DNA of 64,000 nucleotides from Patagioenas fasciata (Eukaryota; Chordata; Aves; Columbiformes; Columbidae): the NCBI RefSeq assembly GCF_037038585.1, contig NC_092526.1, positions 40,311,501-40,375,500 on the forward strand, in the 5' to 3' direction. Made by a program: the position numbers and the translations under genes. A model generated the notes under the pieces. The model was not told the origin of the DNA. It made no database searches and was given only the letters and a program-made list of their open reading frames with translations. The number at the start of each line of letters is the position of its first letter. Position 1 is the first letter of the stretch. Shown piece after piece: positions 18,926-31,319 of the stretch.

Positions 18926-19111
18926 CTGCAGCTGATGCCAGCGTCAGCCTTTCTGGTGACCTGCTCCTCCAGCTGCCTTTTCTGGAACTGCAGAAGCTTT
19001 CTGTGATAAATCCTCCTGCTGCTGCCAAATACCTTCTTGTGCTGCTTTCTCTAATTGCGACTTCTTTGCTGCCTCCTCCTCCTGTTGCCTCCACTCTTCT
19101 AGTTGCTGTTT
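18926..19111 (-). pseudogene. Coiled-coil exon remnant B (one frameshift)
   Basis: Acceptor TTATGTTTTAACAG lies just before 19111, and donor CAG/GTAACT follows 18926. The first half reads KQQLEEWRQQEEEAAKKSQ and LEKAAQEGIWQQQE, then hits a TGA. A one-base shift near the GCAGCAGGAGGA run restores RIYHRKLLQFQKRQLEEQ up to the donor. A third frame is open across the block but is not coiled-coil in character. Confidence 0.55.
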
Positions 19112-20987
19112 CTGTTAAAACATAAATTATTATTAATTGCTATAGCAACCTTGGGTTTGTGGAACATTCTTGCCAGAAGAAGAGCGAGTTCCAGCCCGAG
19201 GAGCTAAGCAGATTGCCAAAGTGAAGGGGAGAGAAATGAGAATAAAGAGAGAACAGGTGTTGGTTGGTGATACTTCACATAGATCTAATTGGTTCTGCAA
19301 ATTAGTATTTTAAAAAACCCACCTGTCTCCTTTGTACTGTCTGTAAGGAGGTGAAAACCTGAACTCTATAATTTTTGCATGTCTGATTTTGATTGGAACG
19401 TGGGGACTGTGGAATTTATAGGTACGTGGTTTTCATGAGACAAATATGTGGAGACAAGGGCCAGAGGAGAGCAGAGGAACAGCAGGAAAGTTCAGAGAAC
19501 AAGAGCTGGAACAAAGAACACAAACCCAGGACAAGAACCCAGGCTATGCAACGAGCAAGGAGGCAATGGAGAGCCCTGGCTGGGCTTTAGATGTCACCGG
19601 AACACTGGTCACGACGGCCTATTTTGCAGAAGGATTCATGCGGAGAGTAAGGAGCGTGAAAGTAAGTCAAGTGGACTCATGAGGAGAAGGAATACACTTC
19701 TTATTTTGGGAACGGGAAGTTAAGGGCAACAAAACTAGATGTCTTCTGCTTCACTGAGTGCTGATTAAGACAACTTCCAAAATAACTTGGGGTTCTCAGT
19801 CAAGCAATCTGACTTGAGTGCCTATTTGCTTTTCTTGAAATAAAGTTAAGCAGGGCATGGCACTAATCTCGAAAAATGCTTCATAAATCAGATTCGTCCT
19901 TTTGTTTCAGCCGATTAAAAGATGCTACTTGTACAAACCTGGTTCTTACAGGTGCTAGTGACGGTGGGATTGCCTCCCAAGTGGTGGCATTTCTAGGTAG
20001 ACTGCAGGTCTCCAAAATCACCCGGGGAGGTCGCTGGTCCCCCAGTAAATACCAATCTTAATGCCAAAAGTACAGCATGGAAGCAAAGCTCGGTTGGTGT
20101 GAGAATGTGTTGGTCTGTGCATGCAGAATATTTCAAAAGGTGAACAGAAATATGATCATTATATTACATTAGAGAGCCGATAGGTTTTCCCAGGGCTTTG
20201 CCTTATGTGTTTGTGGTTTGTTGTTGTGGGTTTGTTTGGGGTTTTGTTGTTTTGTTTCCATAAACCTACATTAGCAGATGTAAAGACCCTAAGTGCTCTT
20301 TCCGCATTTTTTTATAGTATCAAATACTTGTATCATTAAGGAATAACTTACATTGCTATGTGATGTCTTTATAACACGCTGAGGTTTTCGTCAGGGAAAA
20401 TGCTCAGTATTAGTTTTGGTGCTGTATGGAAAGTGTGGAATATCATGTATAATCTTCATTAACTCGCCGTATAGACAGGTACAATTGGTTGAAAAACTGA
20501 ATTTAGTGACTGATTCACTGTCAATACTGATTTTTTCATTTATGACTTGGAAAATTGTTATTATAGGACAGACTCAGAATTCAGAGCAAGGATAAATGGA
20601 TGATGATAGTGTTTTTTAGATATTAAATTAGTAGACATACACACAATACTAAACTTTGAAAAAGTCTAATATGCTGCCAAAAGACAGGACTTTATGTGCA
20701 TATTTCAGATGAAAAGGACTGCAAAGTTATCCTCTAGTTTGGAATTTGGTTGGGGGTACTGGATCTGTTTGCTGGCTCCTTCACACTCGTATGTCTTATT
20801 AGTCTTCTATTCTGTTAGAAGATGCTCTGTTTAATGTATTTATATATGTGTGTGCGTGTGTGTTATTCACACTGTAGCATTGATGGGTTTGGATGTATAC
20901 TGACAAAAACCAAAGCAAAGACTACTGTTGTTCCATCTCACAATTGCATTCAAATGTTCCCTTCTCAAAGGAGAACTTTATCCTCAC
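19112..20987. other. Intron-like DNA between remnants A and B, with a plus-strand open stretch
   Basis: By position this is an intron of the minus-strand remnant. On the plus strand about 19442-19681 stays open for 78 codons and contains a consensus GTAAGT. No domain is recognised. A TTG-rich low-complexity stretch lies at 20208-20260 and a short GT run at about 20846-20863. Confidence 0.45.
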
Positions 20988-21181
20988 TCTCCACAGCTCC
21001 TCTGTGCTCCTGTTGTTCCTTTTCCAGATCTGCCTTCGCTTTTTCCATTTGTTCTGCTGCTCTTTCTTTATCCGTTTCTGTTCTTGTTCCTCCCTCCTCT
21101 CCACTTGTAGCTGCTGCTGTTCTGCCTTCTCTGCCCTTTTTGCTGTGCAGATTTATCATCTTGCCATTTTCCAGGAGGAAT
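20988..21181 (-). pseudogene. Coiled-coil exon remnant A (two frameshifts)
   Basis: The acceptor is strong (TATATTCCTGTTCAG before 21181). The frame opens as IPPGKWQDDKSAQQK, then must shift by one base at an A-run (around 21145-21150) to continue as AEKAEQQQLQVERREEQEQK. It must shift again to continue as EQMEKAKADLEKEQQEHRG. A GTGAGG donor follows at 20987. The first shift lies in a homopolymer, where sequencing errors are common; the second does not. Confidence 0.55.
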
Positions 21182-22202
21182 CTGAACAGGAATATAATTA
21201 ATACTGCACTGAAAGTTGACATCCTTTGAATGATGATTTATCTGTTATTAACTGAGGTTTAAAACGCTTGAAAGAGAGGTGTTACGTACTTAGCAAATTA
21301 GATTTGACTTATGTGGGACTCTTCCTGTCACAGTGCCTGTTTTCTCTAGACGATAAACATTTTAGTGTTTTTTTCTTCCAGTAGGTACTCACCTGTGTGA
21401 TATCTCATTACTCTTACACTAATTTCTGAGTGTTCAGTGTCACAAAATGTTGCTACTTTCAGCTGTATTCTCCGAACCTCTGCCAAATTCATATTTTCCT
21501 CTGTATTTTTTCTAAATGTTTTGAAGTTGTAGTACGTGAGGGAGGAGGCACGGGGCTTTCATCCAGTCCCAGAGGAATGGACACTTTAGGAAACAGGTGA
21601 AGTGTAAAAAACCTAAGGTCTGGTAGCTGACTTGTCAGCCAGGGGGTCCCTCTGGTGAAATGGGCAGGCTGTAAAAACTCTGTTTCTCCAGCACTAAACT
21701 GGGGCTGAGGAAAGTATTTCCTGAAGCAGCATGGATTTAAGATGCCACTCCAAGTGTACCTGACCAGCCTTTTTAGCTTTGTCCGTGTCAGGGTGTGTCT
21801 CCAGTCACACTGGGGCAGGTGAGCAGGTGTGAGCGAAGCCTTCTCAGTGTAGCGCCCTGAGGGGCAAAGCAGAGTGTGAAGGGGCGGCCATGTTTGACAG
21901 GCCTCCCGAGGAACCTCCATGGGTGACAGGACAGCCTTGTGTCTGCTGGAGGAGGCTGCTGGGTTGGGAGAAACGGGACAGCTCAACTGTCCCTGCAAGG
22001 GCCTGCGTGCTGGGGTTGGGCATGCTGGGGCTCTGGGCCAGGCTGTGGTGAGGGCTCCCTGCTGTGCCATGGTGCCAGGAGCCACTCCTGTCCTGCTTCT
22101 CCTCAAGTTAACCTGCCAGAAACCCTCCCGGGGTCAGAGCTTCATCTCCTGCCTGTGTGGATGATACTCAGGTAAATAAAAACCCAAAGCCTGTGGCTAA
22201 TG
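21182..22202. other. Unassigned DNA with a 205-codon minus-strand open frame
   Basis: A minus-strand frame is open from 22106 to 21489. It has no recognisable domain, no clear splice context and an open frame on the opposite strand over its first part. It could be an exon of the remnant gene, but it is more likely a chance frame in a GC-rich stretch. Confidence 0.35.
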
Positions 22203-22640
22203 AAGAGCCATGAAGATGCTGAAGGGAGTGGAGCATCTCCCGTGTGAGGAAAGGCTGAGGGAGCTGGGGCTCTGGAGCTGGAGAAGAGGAGACTGAGGGG
22301 GGACTCATTCATGGGGATCAATATGGAAAGGGGCAGTGTCAGGAGGATGGAGCCAGGCTCTTCTTGGTGACAACCAGTGACAGGACAAGGGGCAATGGGT
22401 TCAAACTGGAACACAGGAGGTTCCAGTGAAAGATGAGAAGAAACTTCTTCCTGGTGAGGGTGGCAGAGCCTGGCCCAGGCTGCCCAGGGAGGTTGTGGAG
22501 TCTCCTTCTCTGCAGACATTCAAACCCGCCTGGACACCTTCCTGTGGAACCTCAGCTGGGTGTTCCTGCTCCATGGGGGGATTGCACTGGATGAGCTTTC
22601 CAGGTCCCTTCCAACCCCTGACACTCTGAGATTCTGTGAT
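22203..22640 (+). mobile_element. CR1 LINE 3' fragment, young subfamily
   Basis: A plus-orientation CR1 of about 0.44 kb. It begins at GAGCCATGAAGATGCTGAAG and ends with GATTCTGTGAT. It is highly similar to the copy at 60652-61086 and starts at almost the same internal point of the element. Confidence 0.9.
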
Positions 22641-22925
22641 AAATCAGTGCGGATGAGCTGAGCTTGGCTGCACCTGTGCTGGGGACACAACACACAGCAG
22701 TGAGTGGAGGGGCAGCGAGGGGCTGTACCCCGGGGCGGGGGAACCAGCCGGGGACAGGACCCTGTGTCATGCCCGGGAGGGTCCCTGGCGCTGCCCCTGC
22801 CCCTCTTGTGCTGCCCTGGCTGGGGGCAGCAGCGCTGAGGCTGCAGCTCCAGTGGGGACACCCGGCCGGCGCCATCTTGTGTGTGGGGCCCTTCGCGCTG
22901 CCAGGCAAGGACATGCCCACCAAGT
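22641..22925. other. GC-rich patch next to CR1
   Basis: GC- and CpG-enriched DNA with a YY1-like GCGCCATCTTG at about 22870-22880. Open frames exist on both strands and none has a domain. It could be regulatory, but nothing decisive is seen. Confidence 0.35.
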
Positions 22926-24352
22926 CTTTTTTTTTCTTTATCCCTCCTCATTTTTACATCTCCGTTGCACAGGAGTTGGCATGAGTCTCTTTCGGTTTTT
23001 CTGGAAAAAAACACGAAGCTTTCTGAATGTGATGTGGCCAAATCACTGTGGCAGAAGCACATTGTTAATGTGCTTTTTGGATGCTGTGGAGATTGTTCAG
23101 TCAGAGCTAGAGATAAATCTGTTCTTTCTGTTAATGTGTTTATTTTTGGATTTATGTGGTATTTTGTGATGGGGAAAGCATCAGAACAAATAATAAATAG
23201 GATGGCGGTGTTTTGTTCCCATCTAAATCTCATTCTAGGTAAGAGAATTTTTCTCTGTTACAACTTGGTGACTCTTTTGTTCTTGGTCTTTCTGCCTCTA
23301 CTCTGTTTCCTGTTCCACCTGAGTTAATCCAACACACCAAGAATCTGATTTCAGCCCTTCATTATTACGGTCAAAAAGGTGCATCACCAGGACTGTAGCT
23401 CCCCCATCCAAGGAGAAAAGTGTCACAGTGTATGTGCTTATGATATATGGTGATAAGGGATATCAATTGATCTCCTGGCAAACAGCTGAAATTGTTCACA
23501 TTTGTAAGGTACCTCACAAGAGCTGCCAGTAAGAGAATATTCGTATCTCTTCAGGATTTGCACACTGGGACTTCACCACAACTGCTGCAGCCCGCTGGTG
23601 TACGAGCACCCCAAATGAAAGGTAATTCTGTGTTGACAGTCTAAAAATTCTGCACAAAGACCTGTCTGAAGCATGAAGACAACTCTTTGTCCTCACCGAT
23701 GGTGAATAGCTGAGGAAAGGTAAAGGAAACTGTTTTCCTCTACAAATTGCAGTTTAGGATTTATGGCAAATGCTAAACGCAGTGTCTACTGATTGTGTAA
23801 AGAAGTGCTGTTTGCTCTATGTGTGCTGTTGGGTTCTGTTATCTGTTGTTGATAAACTGTTCCTACAGTTCCTTTTCATACCAGAGTGGCTGTTTGCTGT
23901 GACCTGGGACCCTCCTGTTCCACTTTATCCTCCTGAGAGCAGCTGTGGGACCAGTGAGGGAAAAAGGTGGCATCTCAGAACACACTTTGAGCCAGACCTT
24001 GTCTCTGCTACTCCAGCTGTGTGTTTTCAGGGCTGCTGGCCTACGGAGGGTTATAAGGAGGAGTGGCGTTCTACCGTTAATCGCTACTGTCTGTACTTGT
24101 ATGTACATATGTGTCACTTAGCAGTTGGCTAGAATTTCATTGTTTTGCCACCTTAACTTTACCCAGATAGTAGGAAGCAGAAGGAATCTGTACCACAAGC
24201 CAGACAGCACTTGCTGCCTTGCATTCGGTGTCTGAACCATGATTGAAGCCAGGCTGTAACATAAATATACAGTCAAAGACATTCCAGGAGAAGGGACAGG
24301 AAGTTTTGCTGCCATAGCACTGGCCATAGCGAAGCTGCTGCCAACTGCTTGT
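22926..24352. other. Unassigned AT-rich DNA
   Basis: No repeat, RNA gene or credible exon was seen in this stretch. Confidence 0.5.
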
Positions 24353-24499
24353 TTATCCTGCCCTGTGTTTGTTGGGACATTTTTTCTTCTCCTCACACTG
24401 CTTTTCAGAGTTACTTGGTTTTACTCCAGATGTCTCCTTCTGCATTTCGTGATGACTGGAAGATCTCAAAATCCTTGATCTAGGTTCAGGTTCTACATC
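24353..24499 (-). other. Candidate minus-strand exon, possibly KIAA2012-like
   Basis: A strong acceptor (TTGCTCTCTCCCATCTCCC, then TTTTCTAAATACAG) precedes 49 open codons: DVEPEPRSRILRSSS, then EMQKETSGVKPSNSEKQCEE, then a TAA at 24355-24353. A GTGTGAGG inside could be the donor. The charged, low-hydrophobicity composition fits the upstream part of the remnant gene. No homology search was possible. Confidence 0.35.
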
Positions 24500-25129
24500 C
24501 TGTATTTAGAAAACTGGGAGATGGGAGAGAGCAACAGTAAAATTAACCATCGAAATTTAGAATCAATGCCAGTTTAAAAAAAGGCAGGCTCGAGAAGGTG
24601 TAGAAAAACCTCATGGTTTGGTTTTACTCCTGGCTTAACCTCTCACCATATTTTGCACATGTAAGCCCTGAAATTCCTCAGAATGATTTGTCAGCACTCT
24701 ATAATGAACAGGTGATGTAATTGCCGTGGCCCAGGTAGCTGCTGCTCTCCTTGGAGATCACTTGTCTCCTCATTACCGAGGAGAGCAAGTCCCATTCTCT
24801 CTTGTGCTGCAATGAAGATCCAAAGACTCATTTCCAGATGCCTTGCATATTTAATACTGGTGAATATTTTAATAATTACAGTTTCAGTTTTGTAATACTT
24901 ATCATCCAAAGATCCTAAAGTATTTTAGAAACTCATAGTCTGATTTCTTTTAATTTTAGGAATTATGTGAATCCATAGCTTCCCATGACTTTAGCAGCAG
25001 CAGCAAGTGCTCAGTTTTTCTGAAGATCAAGCTACAAATAACAATACTTCACATTTTAATGAATAAGTTCTGTGAAGTCCTGTTTGGAATGTTTTTCCTA
25101 AGAGGTGCATTTGTAAATCAATAGCATAA

Positions 25130-25216
25130 TTTAAAGAAAAATTAAAGGCTTTACTTTGTTCTTGTCTTAGGGAATGTTGGTCTGGAGCAGGCGGTTGACT
25201 CTGAGAAGTGGGACCT
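25130..25216 (-). other. Weak candidate exon
   Basis: On the minus strand an AG after CCTTACATTC is followed by an open, disordered-type stretch, GPTSQSQPPAPDQHSLRQEQ, and then a GTAAAG donor-like site. It is short and could be chance. Confidence 0.2.
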
Positions 25217-27045
25217 GAATGTAAGGATTTCATTTTGACCTATAAATTGATTCTGCTTTGAGGTCATTTGGTATAAGATCCACTGAGGATCCTCTCCTTG
25301 GGCACCTACTGTAAATTAGTGCTGAGAGACCTTTCCAGGCCTATATAGAGTTGTAGAGAACAATCTGTGTAAGTATGCGTTTTTTTCCCCATGTTTCCAG
25401 AATCCCTGGTACTTAGCACCACATCACTGTGCAGATGAGTCATAAACCTGGCTTAACTGTCTGTTTAAGGCTAGTTTATAGTTGCCTTGTATCATCTAAG
25501 TAGCACAAAAGCAGCAGAACTCAACTATCTGTTGAAGTTTTCACCGGTTTCACCACACAGCTCTTTTCTGGTACACATTTTCTGTAGAACTCGTTAGTTT
25601 TCCCCTAGAGTCTGTCTAGACTGGACTCTGTGGTTATGTGTTCAACTCGAACGAATTGACTTACTTACACTTGAGCAGTACACTTCTTGTGGCTTTTATT
25701 TCTCAGTCCTAGTTTCAAGAGGCCTCATCCAAGTGCCCTAAAAAGCACTTGAGATGCTGTAACAGTGGAATGTTTTAATTGGCGAACTCTGTATAACTAG
25801 GAGGCAATGACTGTCCTTTCCTGCTATGAATATGGGCCTAGGAGGCATCTGTTGTTGGGGAAGGCTTGCTGAGAAATTCCACTCTGATGCTTCACCATGT
25901 TAGACGACGCAATAGACAATACTGTAATGGAGATGCCTGACTGAAATAGAAACAGAGGAAGTGGAAACCTAGGCTGACTCTTGTTTTCAGAAGGGAAAGT
26001 CAAAATTTAAAAGCCTGCTGTTTCTGTAGAAACCTACATCTCTTTAGTGAAGTTTGTATGGTCAGAGCAGGTTTCCTTTTCCATAACACTGCATTCAGGT
26101 TTTCTGGTTGTTTGGATCTGTAAAAGTGAAGATCAGCCCTTGGTGAAGCTGGGCCAGGCTCAGATTTGTTCCTCACTGAACATCTGTGCTGCAGCTGTGG
26201 TTCAGTGCTGTTGGTCTCCGTAAATAAGTAGCCAAACCGTAGGATGAAAGGGCAGTTTTAATCCTAAATCTGGTGTTGGAAAAGAAAAGCGGTGATTGGG
26301 TTTAACTCCCTCACCCCCAAAAGAAATTTGGAACTTGATGTTGTAGTCTCTTCTGACTTGAGTTCTGGATTTCAGATTCTCCTATCGAATGTATTCTTTC
26401 TCAAAGGATAAGGTGGTATAAAGAATGAATTTGATATGTCTTAATAAGGATTAAATAAGAACTAGTGGTTGCATGCTCAAATTAGTTGGGAATTGAGGGA
26501 CAAAACCAAACAGAACCACAAACAAACAAAAACCCAAACAAAATAACTCTCCAAACTTAGGTTTAAGGTTAATGACTTTCTAGAGACAGAAGTAACAATA
26601 GTAGGGCTTGGGGGTGATTTCCTGGTAGTATTTGAGAATTGAAGTCTTGAGGTTCAGATATGCTACCGAATCTTTGAACCAGGATTGAGCCTTCCGATTA
26701 CAAGATGGATAAAAGGTCTCCTGAAAACTCATGTCATGCATCAATACTTAAGGGATTGGTTTTTAAATTGAAATAAAAGTTTGCAGGTGACCTTTGAGAC
26801 TAAAGTTGCTTGAACAATATTGTGGTGCCATCAATTATCGGGCTTCAACTGTCGGGTAAATTAATAATAACAAAAAGGCAAGGGGGTCTGTAAAGAACAA
26901 TTTATCTCCACCAGAAGGCCTCAAAGACAGTTTTCTTGCTGGCATCAGCTGAAAGTACAAGAGATTAAACTGTAGAAGTAATTATTTAGTAGTAAAAGAC
27001 TCTTTCTGATATATATTTAAGGACAGTGCTTGGGGAAACACCTAC

Positions 27046-27203
27046 TGAAAGAGTGAACCTGAGGCCTGCAGAGGAAGGAGCAGGATTTTCCCGGAAGAAA
27101 AGGGGTTGTTGGGCGCTTTCCTCTGCAGAGCCAAACTGTGCTGTGGGATGTGGAGGCACCAGCAGAGAGAGCCCTTGCTCCGAGGATGGGTGAAAAGCCA
27201 TCT
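27046..27203 (-). other. Weak candidate exon
   Basis: After ACCATCCAG on the minus strand, about 52 codons are open (including AQFGSAEESAQQPLFFREN) up to a GTAGGT site. The alternative frame is also open, which lowers the weight of this candidate. Confidence 0.2.
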
Positions 27204-27946
27204 GGATGGTACAATTTGCTGTCAGGGCACAATGCTCAAGAGTGGTGCTGGAAAAGCTCACCTAAATTTTTAAGCAGATAAAAGAGCTCCTGCGGAGAAG
27301 GATCTTTCCTTCCTAATGCCTTCCCTGCCCCCCCAACACCCGGACAAAGTTGCACAAGGATCACCTAAGAGTTAAAGGCTTAAATCTTCTGCTTTTCTTC
27401 TTTTCTGTGATGGATAGCCTTTAATGATTACATAGATCATGTGCAGAGCTTGTCTCAGAAGCGTTTATAGAGAGGCAACAATCTCATATGCTGTTGACTG
27501 GCGAAAGGCTGAGGGAGGCGTGAATTCCTGCTCAATATGTAGCTGTGAGTCTGGGATGTGAGGTCAGATGTTGGTGGGGATCACATTCAAAGGAACAGCA
27601 TAAACTGCTGTTCCCGAACTCGTTGGTTGCTGTTGAGCCTGAGAACATTGTCAGCGCTGTTGGAAATGGTGCGTTCTTAGTGCGGGGAGCTGTGGTCTTT
27701 TGGGAGCTCCCTTCGAGAGCGGGCACTGCTGGGATGCTGAGCGCAAGGCCCAGGGAGGAGCACGCCGTTCCTAGCTGGGCTGTTACCCAGCACCATTTGC
27801 AAAGCTGAAATGGGTCTATTGACTTTTGTCGGGGTGTGTCGTGTGTAGTTGTTCGGCAGCTTCTTGGCCCATGAGCAAAATCTCACAGGACTTCAGAGCT
27901 TGAACAAATCTCAACAGAAGACTTGACAGAAGCTGCAGCTTCTCAC

Positions 27947-28032
27947 CTTGTTGCTTGCTGGAAACTTCCTGAATTCTTGATGTTATGTGTCTCTTACTTT
28001 GCCAAATCTTTCGAGTGTGGGGGTAATGGAAT
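27947..28032 (-). other. Candidate 86-bp exon
   Basis: Acceptor CTTGCCTGGTTTCAG and a strong donor CAACAAG/GTGAGA flank an 86-bp block on the minus strand. It is open in one frame as FHYPHTRKIWQSKRHITSRI, then QEVSSKQQ. The size and both splice sites look genuine. The parent gene is uncertain but is probably the same minus-strand locus as the coiled-coil remnants. Confidence 0.35.
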
Positions 28033-30617
28033 CTGAAACCAGGCAAGTTTTGCATGGCACTGAATTTCATCACAAATCACATCTTGCACTTTTCATTTCT
28101 TGCCTGGGGGAGAAAAACTCCCGTATCTTTCTGTCTCCAGAAAGGAGGCAACGCCTGCATAGTTCTCTCATGCTGGCTGATTATATTGACTTAATTGTAA
28201 TTGAGGAAGGAGTCAGATATCAGGTTGTGTGAGATGCTGGCGTGTAGAGCCCTGTACAGCATAAGGCCAGCCCTGATGAGACAGCAAGAAGGAGGCAGTG
28301 ATGGCAGCCTGGAAAATCAGAGTTTTGCTGACACATCTTTCAGTTGTCACTAGAAGTTGAAGTGCAGATGGAAGAGCAAGGAAACTGCCTTTTGCCAAGG
28401 TGAGTTCCTTCTTTGAACAGCAAACACTGACTTCAGGGGATCTACTTCAAGTATCTAGAATCAGCAGTATATGCTAAGAAAGTCCAAAGCCATATGAGGT
28501 AGGCTATGTAATAAAAATATCAAAATGGAGAGACGTCTTTAAACATGAATCTGTTTTTTCCAATGGCAACCACAACACAAAAAATGGAAACTTCCTGAGA
28601 CTATGTTGGGTTTTGGTGTTTTTTACATTTCTGTTTAATCCTCTTGTGTGAATTCTCACTAATATTTTTGCAGGCTTATTTCTTCTTATTTCATGTCGTA
28701 GTAAATTTAAATGACCTGATGGCTCAGGGCTGACCATCTGTAGACAGAATCAGAAACAACATCAAAGATTTGTGCTTGCTGCTCGGCATGTTTATCTCTT
28801 ACTGTTCTTAGTGGCCATGTTATTTCTGTAGCCTTGCTGCCCCTTCTCCCTCATCAGAAAAATGCAGTTTAAATAAGTCATTTTTGACCGTAAAGCGATC
28901 CCTTACTGGTATGTACTAGTAGTGTGAAAGTTAGTGGGGCTCAGCTGGCCAATGTGGAGCTGGGAGGGGAAAAGTCTCTGCAGTGTCTCTGCCACAGCGA
29001 ATGATGGTGGGAAGGACTCCTGGAATTACAATAACTTCAAGTTATCTCACATCAGTGGGTTTCTGAAGCATCCCACAAAACAGTATGGCCGATAATGAAA
29101 ACAATTTATTTACATTACTGGAATCCTGCAGGGGTTTTGGTATGCATCTTATCTTTCTCACCTCTTTTTCAGCCCCTTAACTGCTTTTCACCCCTGCGTG
29201 ACCTGAATGATTTGTGATTTGGGCAATGTCAGCGCCTTACCACAGTGGCTGTGCCGCAGGAAGTAGCACTTGCCTTGAAGAGTCTAGAGACTTCTTGGAG
29301 GTTGTTGTAAGGAGAAGAAAAAGGGGGAAAAAAGGAAAACCTAACATAAAAATGAGTTCTGTGGAAACAGCTCTAGAGGGAGTTTTCAGAGCTGGGATGT
29401 ACGTTTGTTACGGGCCTACTAACAAGAAATTCCGTATGTGTGGAGTTCAGAAAAGAGCAATCAACTCCGAGATGAAACCCATGCTGTGTGAAAAGGTGTG
29501 CTTTAGGAACTTCCCTGGTGGGAGCAATGGGTAGCCAGGAGAGTTAAGAGGTTTAGCTGACAAATGCTGGAGAATAACAGATAAGAGAATGAAACTCCCT
29601 CACTAATGCACTGCACTGTTTTCTTTAGTGTTAAAACCAGCGGGAGAGAACCGAGATTGTTCAGTGTTAGCAGTCCTGGGCTTATACACATGTGAAGGTT
29701 TTGTACATGTAAAGTACAAAAGGGAACATGTGGCTCTTTCCCATCGTTTCCTTTGTCGAACTTTGCTCTAATCTTTTCCGTCCCTCTTGGACTTCCGTGT
29801 GTCTGAAGTTAGCCCTAAGTTACCGAATGTCGCATCAGTGCCAGCGTGGCCTTTCGTGCATGATCTGGGGTGATGGGCTGCAGAGACTGACCCTGCAGTG
29901 ACCAAGTGTCAGCAGCTGGACAGGAAGGATGTCAGATTTTACCCTAGATCTTAAATGAATTGTGGGGCAAAGCTGAGGTGAACCTCAGTGTGACACGAAG
30001 GTCAATGTTGCGTAAGTTTAGGCATTGGAGATGCATTTCCATGTGAGGCTGAGCTGCTACTGACTCAGTCGCTTGGAACAGTCAGCACAGCAGTAAAAAC
30101 TGCTGGAGAGAAAGTGCTTGGATCTGGCAAGAGCAACTCTGAAATCAGGTAACTGATCCTCTGTGGGAGGACACCTGGCAAGAACAAAAGCAGGTGAACT
30201 CGGTTAAGATTATAGTCAGAAGCACCAGAAACCCGGTGGGGTATAGGAGAGTAGGTAAAGAGTTAATAAAGCTTTTCTTGAAATGTAGTTCTCAGCAAGA
30301 AGTGGCTTTCTGGATTCATTGTTAATGTTGCATGATAGACTCCTGATACTTAAGACTCAGTCAAAGGTGGTGTCTGTGCCTTTCTCCTGTTTGAGCAATG
30401 GGAAATTAATGTATGTGTGAGACCTACACACAACAACCAAGCTGTTGTAAGACTTGTCCAGGAACACAAGCAAAATAGTGGTGAGCAGCTTTGTAGACTA
30501 TTTTATAAGAGCAGGAGGACAAAGTTTGGTTTGGTGTGACTGGTTTTCTGTTCAGAAAAATCAAGGTCTATCTAGCTCTTTTTAAAATCTGTGTTTCAGC
30601 TTTTGAGCTGCATCTGT

Positions 30618-30643
30618 AAAAAAAAAAAAATATATATATATAT
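30618..30643 (+). repeat. A-run followed by (TA)n
   Basis: Thirteen A residues are followed directly by about six TA units. It is a simple-sequence tract without other meaning visible. Confidence 0.9.
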
Positions 30644-31319
30644 TTTAACTTAGAAATTGCTGAACTGAAAAAGCAACGGAGGAAAAAGAAATGAGGGGTA
30701 AGCTTGCTCCGACTCAAGACTTGCGGAATTAAATTGAGCATTAAAATAGATTTGTACCATCACTCTCTTCAGATGTGAACATTGCTGGGCTTAATGAGAA
30801 AGTACTGAAGCAGAATGACAGTTTCTTATTAACTCAACAAGACTTGTCTAGCTATTTCCACGCTGCTTTCGCTTGCTCATTAATGACCTTCTGCACTATA
30901 AAAAGAACAATCCAAACACTCCAAGCCCCTGGGAAGACCTCTTTATATGGTCTATCAGATGTTAAATGGCCTGCTAGCAGTGAAGAAACAGTCCTGTGAA
31001 ATGCTGATCAGCGTTTTTGTCTTGTTCTTGTGCCTAGACAAAAAAGTATAATTGATTAAATTGTCTACCGCAAGATAACAAATGCAGGTGACACACTAAG
31101 CCCTGATGTCTGCACTTCATTCCAACCAAATCCAAGTTTGCTTCAAAGTAACGGAGCCACATCTGCAAGTAGCTCAGAAAGAAGATAAAGCTGTCAAACT
31201 TTCCCTGAACACCACTGTGAGGGGACTGCCTAGGAGGAAAATGGTTGTCATTGACCCCTCGTTCCAAAAAAGCAGAAAGCGGAGCAGGAAGGAAGTTAAA
31301 ATAGCGTGACTGGCAGTGA

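Larger units (their letters stand above)
18184..21181 (-). pseudogene. Decayed coiled-coil gene, probably KIAA2012-like
   Basis: Three exon-like blocks on the minus strand (20988-21181, 18926-19111, 18184-18379) have splice-site-like borders and translate into E/K/R/Q-rich, coiled-coil-type peptides, but none keeps one open frame. The first needs two single-base shifts, the second one shift, and the third has a TAG inside a run of coiled-coil codons. In mammals the gene convergent with SUMO1 on its 3' side is KIAA2012, a long charged coiled-coil protein of poorly known function, so position and composition agree. The identity is an inference from synteny and composition, not from an alignment. 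Assembly error is possible for single-base shifts, but several independent lesions in about 580 coding bases make real decay more likely. Confidence 0.55.
24500..31300. other. Gene-poor DNA around the candidate exons
   Basis: Apart from the three short candidates at 25.1, 27.0 and 27.9 kb, this stretch holds no recognised gene, RNA or transposon. A run of A followed by TA repeats is at 30618-30643, and CAAA-rich low complexity lies near 26508-26542. Confidence 0.5.

Noticed and set aside
21489-22106. 205-codon minus-strand open frame as a gene
   Set aside because: There is no recognisable domain, start context or splice structure, and part of it is open on the other strand too. It is kept only as unassigned sequence.
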